From assembly GCF_003390885.1 (NCBI RefSeq), contig NZ_QMEL01000002.1, forward strand, positions 186,001 to 250,000: a DNA stretch of 64,000 bases, written 5' to 3'. Both the position numbers and the translations under genes were made by a program. Position 1 is the stretch's first letter. Every line of letters begins with the position of its first letter. The notes under the pieces are model-generated. The model searched no databases. It saw nothing but the letters and a program-made list of their open reading frames with translations, and was not told the origin of the DNA. This DNA comes from Pelagibacterium sediminicola. GTDB taxonomy: Bacteria; Pseudomonadota; Alphaproteobacteria; Rhizobiales; Devosiaceae. Shown here in pieces: positions 60,959-64,000 of this stretch.

Positions 60959-61026
60959 TGTGCCCCGCAAGGGTTCTGGGATTCTGTTAGGCTAAAAGCA
61001 TAGGGATCGAACCGGTTCCGTCAACC

Positions 61027-62439
61027 TTATCCCAACAGCTTTCCGGGGTTGAGGATGCCCTTGGGATCGAGCGCCGACTTGATCGCCCGCATCATCGAAA
61101 GCGCCACCGGGTCCTTCACCCCTTCGAGCAGCGCCGTCTTTAGCTGCCCGATACCGTGCTCGGCCGAGACCGAGCCGCCCAGCGCCCGCACGACGCTGTA
61201 AACCGCCTCGTGCACCGGCCCGGCGCCAGCCATGAACGCGGCCCCGTCCACCCCTTCCGGTTGCGAAAAATTGAAGTGGAGATTGCCATCGCCCAGATGG
61301 CCGAACGGCACGGCGCGGATGCCGGGGACGATCTTTTCCGCCGCCGCGATACCTTGCGCAATCAGTTCGGGCACTGCCGCGACGGGCACTGAAACGTCGT
61401 GCTTGATCGAAGCCCCCTCGCGCGATTGCACCGCGCTCATCTGCTCGCGCGCGCGCCAGAAGGCCTCGCGCTGTTTCAGTGAATCCGCGATGACGCCATT
61501 GGTGACGAGCCCCTCCTCAAAGGCTTCCTCGACCGCCGCCGCCAGCGTCCCGCCCGCGCCCCCGCGCGGCACCGAGATTTCGACCAGCACATGCCAGTCC
61601 GAGGGCTCGGGCGCCGGGTCCTGCGCGATCATCTTGTGCTTTAGCTGCAATGCGATCCCTATACGCGGCATCAGCTCGAACGCGGTCAGCGTATTTCCCG
61701 CCCGCCCGCGCATCCGCGTGAACAGTTCGAGCGCGGCTTCCGGCGAACGCACGTTGAGAAAGGCGGTCTCGTAAAAGTCGGGCTTTGGAAAAAGCTTCAG
61801 CGTTGCCGCCGTGATGATCCCCAGCGTTCCTTCCGATCCCACCAGCAAATCCTTGAGATCGTACCCGGTATTGTCCTTGCGCAGCGCGTTGAGCCCGGAA
61901 TAGAGCGAGCCATCCGCCAGCACCGCCTCGACCCCGAGGCAAAGCTCGCGCGCGTTCCCGTAGGACAGCACCTGCACCCCGCCCGCATTGGTTCCCAGCA
62001 CCCCGCCGATCCGCGCCGAACCCTGCGAGGCGATATAGAGCGGAAACATCATCCCCGCTTCTTCCGCGATCCCATGGGCCTCCTGCAAGGTCGTCCCCGC
62101 CTCGAGCGTCATATGTCCCGCCGCCGCATCCACATGCCGCGCGCCCCTGAGCCGGGAAATGGACACGATGATCTCGTCCCCGTTGAGCGGCACCTGCCCC
62201 CCGACCAGTCCCGTATTGCCCGCCTGCGGAACGACGCTCACGCCGTTTTGATACGCCCACGCCATCACCTGCCGCACCTCACCCACCTCACGCGGCAGGG
62301 CGACAGCAACGGCCGGAACATGAAACCGCCGGCGCGGCTCGGAAATATAGGTCGCCATCCGCCCCGGCTCGGAAACCACGCTGTCGGGGCCGAGGATTTC
62401 GGTGAGGGCGGAGACGATCTGTTTGGGGGAAAGTGGCAT
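61027..62439 (-). CDS. FAD-linked 2-hydroxyacid dehydrogenase (D-lactate / D-2-hydroxyglutarate type)
   Basis: 470 aa. FAD_binding_4 domain: GVSVVPQAGNTGLVGGQVP, GGVLGTNAGGVQVLSYGNAR. C-terminal domain: FGHLGDGNLHFNFSQPEG and SAEHGIGQLK, which bind FAD and the metal/substrate carboxylate. Families of this type oxidise D-lactate, glycolate or D-2-hydroxyglutarate, feeding electrons to an ETF or cytochrome. The subtype is uncertain. Confidence 0.88.
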   Translation of the reverse strand: MPLSPKQIVSALTEILGPDSVVSEPGRMATYISEPRRRFHVPAVAVALPREVGEVRQVMAWAYQNGVSVVPQAGNTGLVGGQVPLNGDEIIVSISRLRGARHVDAAAGHMTLEAGTTLQEAHGIAEEAGMMFPLYIASQGSARIGGVLGTNAGGVQVLSYGNARELCLGVEAVLADGSLYSGLNALRKDNTGYDLKDLLVGSEGTLGIITAATLKLFPKPDFYETAFLNVRSPEAALELFTRMRGRAGNTLTAFELMPRIGIALQLKHKMIAQDPAPEPSDWHVLVEISVPRGGAGGTLAAAVEEAFEEGLVTNGVIADSLKQREAFWRAREQMSAVQSREGASIKHDVSVPVAAVPELIAQGIAAAEKIVPGIRAVPFGHLGDGNLHFNFSQPEGVDGAAFMAGAGPVHEAVYSVVRALGGSVSAEHGIGQLKTALLEGVKDPVALSMMRAIKSALDPKGILNPGKLLG

Positions 62440-62504
62440 TTTGGGAGGTCCGGGTTTGGTTGGACGCAATATGGCATGGCCGGATCACTTGGCAAGCATC
62501 GCTG

Positions 62505-62640
62505 CCCCCCTCACCCCCAACCCCTCTCCCACGGGGGAGAAGGGAGCTCGTGTGGCTACCCCTCGGTTCCCCTTCTCCCCTTGTGGGAGAAGGGGAACCG
62601 GCGAAGCCGGGTCGGATGAGGGGGCAGCGATGCTGGCAGG
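62505..62640. repeat. Dispersed repeat, family C relative
   Basis: CCCCTCACCCCCAACCCCTC, CCCACGGGGGAGAAGGGAG, CCTTCTCCCCTTGTGGGAGA. Same layout as 3882-4062, with an inner GAACCGGCGAAGCCGGGTC hairpin. It lies between the dehydrogenase start and the fabI promoter. Confidence 0.75.
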
Positions 62641-62730
62641 GAGTGATAAGCGATACCGCTTACTCTAGCTTGCCCGTTTCCCGCCCCTGTGCCAAAACCA
62701 CACGCAACGAGACCATATTCGGAGAAAACC

Positions 62731-63531
62731 ATGGCTGGTTTGATGCAAGGCAAGCGCGGGCTCATCATGGGCGTCGCCAACAACCGCTCGATCGCTTACG
62801 GCATCGCCAAGGCCGCGCACGCGCAGGGGGCGGAGCTGGCCTTCACCTATCAGGGCGAAGCGCTGCACCGCCGCGTCACACCGATCGCCGAAGAATTCGG
62901 CTCCGATCTCGTGCTGCCGTGCGACGTCACTGATGCGGACGCCATGGACGCGGTGTTCAATGTGTTGAAATCGAAATGGGGCAAGCTCGATTTCCTTGTC
63001 CACGCCATCGGCTTTTCCAACAAGGAAGAGCTGGACGGGCGCTATATCGACACGACGCCGGGCAATTTCGCGCTGACCATGAACATCTCGGTCTATTCGC
63101 TCACCGCGCTCGCCCGCCGCGCCGAGGCGATGATGGAGCCGGGCGGCTCGATCCTGACGCTCACCTATTACGGCGCGGAAAAGGTGCTGCCGCATTATAA
63201 CGTCATGGGCGTTGCCAAGGCCGCGCTCGAAGCCTCGGTGCGCTATCTCGCCGCCGACATGGGCCCCAACGGCATCCGCGTCAACGCGGTCTCGGCGGGC
63301 CCGATCAAGACGCTCGCCGCCTCGGGCATTTCGGGCCTGCGCGAAATGCTCAAGTGGAACGAGGAAAACGCACCGCTGCGCAAGAACGTCACCATCGACG
63401 AGGTCGGCAACGCCGCGCTCTATCTTCTCTCGGACCTTTCGAGCGGGGTGACGGGCGAAGTTCACTATGTCGATGCCGGTTACAACGTCATCGGCATGAA
63501 GACCCTCAATCACGACGAGGCGGGCGAATAA
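62731..63531 (+). CDS. fabI: Enoyl-ACP reductase FabI
   Basis: 266 aa SDR enzyme, CGGAGAAAA before the ATG. GVANNRSIAYGIAKA binds NADH. Tyr146, Tyr156 and Lys163 (YYGAEKVLPHYNVMGVAK) match the E. coli FabI numbering, and it is therefore of the triclosan-sensitive class. It performs the last reduction of fatty-acid elongation. Confidence 0.95.
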   Translation: MAGLMQGKRGLIMGVANNRSIAYGIAKAAHAQGAELAFTYQGEALHRRVTPIAEEFGSDLVLPCDVTDADAMDAVFNVLKSKWGKLDFLVHAIGFSNKEELDGRYIDTTPGNFALTMNISVYSLTALARRAEAMMEPGGSILTLTYYGAEKVLPHYNVMGVAKAALEASVRYLAADMGPNGIRVNAVSAGPIKTLAASGISGLREMLKWNEENAPLRKNVTIDEVGNAALYLLSDLSSGVTGEVHYVDAGYNVIGMKTLNHDEAGE

Positions 63532-63558
63532 CCCGCCGCAACGAACCGGTTCAACGAT

Positions 63559-64000
63559 ATGCCTTTAGTCCAGTGGCCGGACTTCTATTTCGCGCGCCAC
63601 GGCGAAACCGATTGGAACTTCGAGCGCCGCTACCAGGGTAGCCGCGACATCCCGCTCAACGTACGCGGACAAAAGCAGGCCGATTCAAACGGCGTGCTGC
63701 TGCGCTACCTTCTGGAAGAAGAAGGGGTCGACCCTGCGTCCCTCAACTGGTTCGCCTCCCCGCTCGGGCGGGCGCGCGAAACCATGGAGCGCATGCGCGC
63801 CGCTTTCGACACGCCCCTTCCCGACGTTCATTACGACCAGCGGCTGGTGGAGATTTCCTTTGGCAATCTGGAAGGCCGCCTTCACGCCGAGATCGCCCGC
63901 GAGATGGCGGTTGCCGCCCCTGGCGAGCGCGACGCGAGCTACTGGCATTTCCGGCCCGAACGCGGCGAGACCTATGACGATGTGGCAAAGCGCCTGCTCG
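63559..64000 (+). CDS. Phosphoglycerate-mutase-like histidine phosphatase, cut by window edge
   Basis: 147 codons run from an ATG at 63559 off the right edge. The RHG motif is FARHGETDWNFERRYQGSRD with SPLGRARETMERMRAAF after it, and the second Arg and Glu of the fold (EISFGNLEGRLHAEI) are present. It is 27 bases after fabI and may share its transcript. Phosphatase or mutase cannot be told from the part seen. Confidence 0.85.
   Translation, partial: MPLVQWPDFYFARHGETDWNFERRYQGSRDIPLNVRGQKQADSNGVLLRYLLEEEGVDPASLNWFASPLGRARETMERMRAAFDTPLPDVHYDQRLVEISFGNLEGRLHAEIAREMAVAAPGERDASYWHFRPERGETYDDVAKRLL

Overview
The window is high-GC, gene-dense bacterial DNA with alphaproteobacterial character. The gene families (ChvE/GguC-type sugar-acid catabolism, a GbpR-like LysR regulator, TRAP and tripartite tricarboxylate transporters, YeeE-type transport, a flagellin with short D0/D1 ends) and the dispersed palindromic repeats that abut stop codons point to Hyphomicrobiales. 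Devosiaceae (Devosia/Pelagibacterium-like) is my best guess. That is inference from gene content; no 16S or marker alignment was possible.

Layout. 1-3.7 kb: a truncated M24 peptidase, then a leftward sulfur cassette (periplasmic sulfurtransferase, YeeE/YedE transporter, a cysteine-repeat Pro/Ala-rich anchored protein, a DUF6969-like protein). 4.2-14.8 kb: a quinoprotein (PQQ) dehydrogenase locus. The rightward arm encodes a soluble PQQ sugar dehydrogenase, an ABC-2 exporter ATPase and permease split by a complete SsuABC/TauABC-like importer, an anchored family-3 binding protein and a protease-like membrane protein that has lost its zinc ligands. The leftward arm encodes cytochrome c, a PQQ alcohol dehydrogenase and a second family-3 binding protein. 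15.5-20.5 kb: an AAC(3)-I-type acetyltransferase, a GreA/GreB factor, a TRAP transporter and a MarR regulator. 20.5-30 kb: a leftward operon for furanose/aldose uptake (ytfQRT-yjfF) and oxidative aldose breakdown (aldose 1-dehydrogenase, aldonate dehydratase, AraD1/GguC), with a divergent LysR gene. 30-37.3 kb: an orphan type I murB, a 1-pyrroline-4-hydroxy-2-carboxylate deaminase with a GntR regulator, an MFS exporter, and an M24-like protein coupled to a cyclic-imine reductase. 37.5-44 kb: a leftward operon with a dihydroxyphthalate-decarboxylase-like protein, TctCBA, GalB and GalC, with a divergent LysR gene. 44.2-45.5 kb: flagellin. 45.9-64 kb: mainly housekeeping genes (tRNA-Gln, tRNA-Pro, bioY, pdxH, DnaJ-like, sua5, HDAC-like, xseB, SCO, tlyA, ribB, aroC, TetR, hemerythrin, MscS, FAD-linked hydroxyacid dehydrogenase, fabI, a phosphoglycerate-mutase-like gene cut by the window end), plus several very small genes.

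How the parts work together. The first 44 kb is a run of independent catabolic modules, each with its own uptake system and usually a divergent or adjacent regulator. The PQQ locus oxidises alcohols or sugars in the periplasm, passes electrons to a dedicated cytochrome c, and carries transport and binding proteins of the kind known next to PQQ dehydrogenases. Three dispersed repeat families punctuate the gaps; in five cases the outermost bases of a repeat supply the TAG stop codon of the neighbouring gene.
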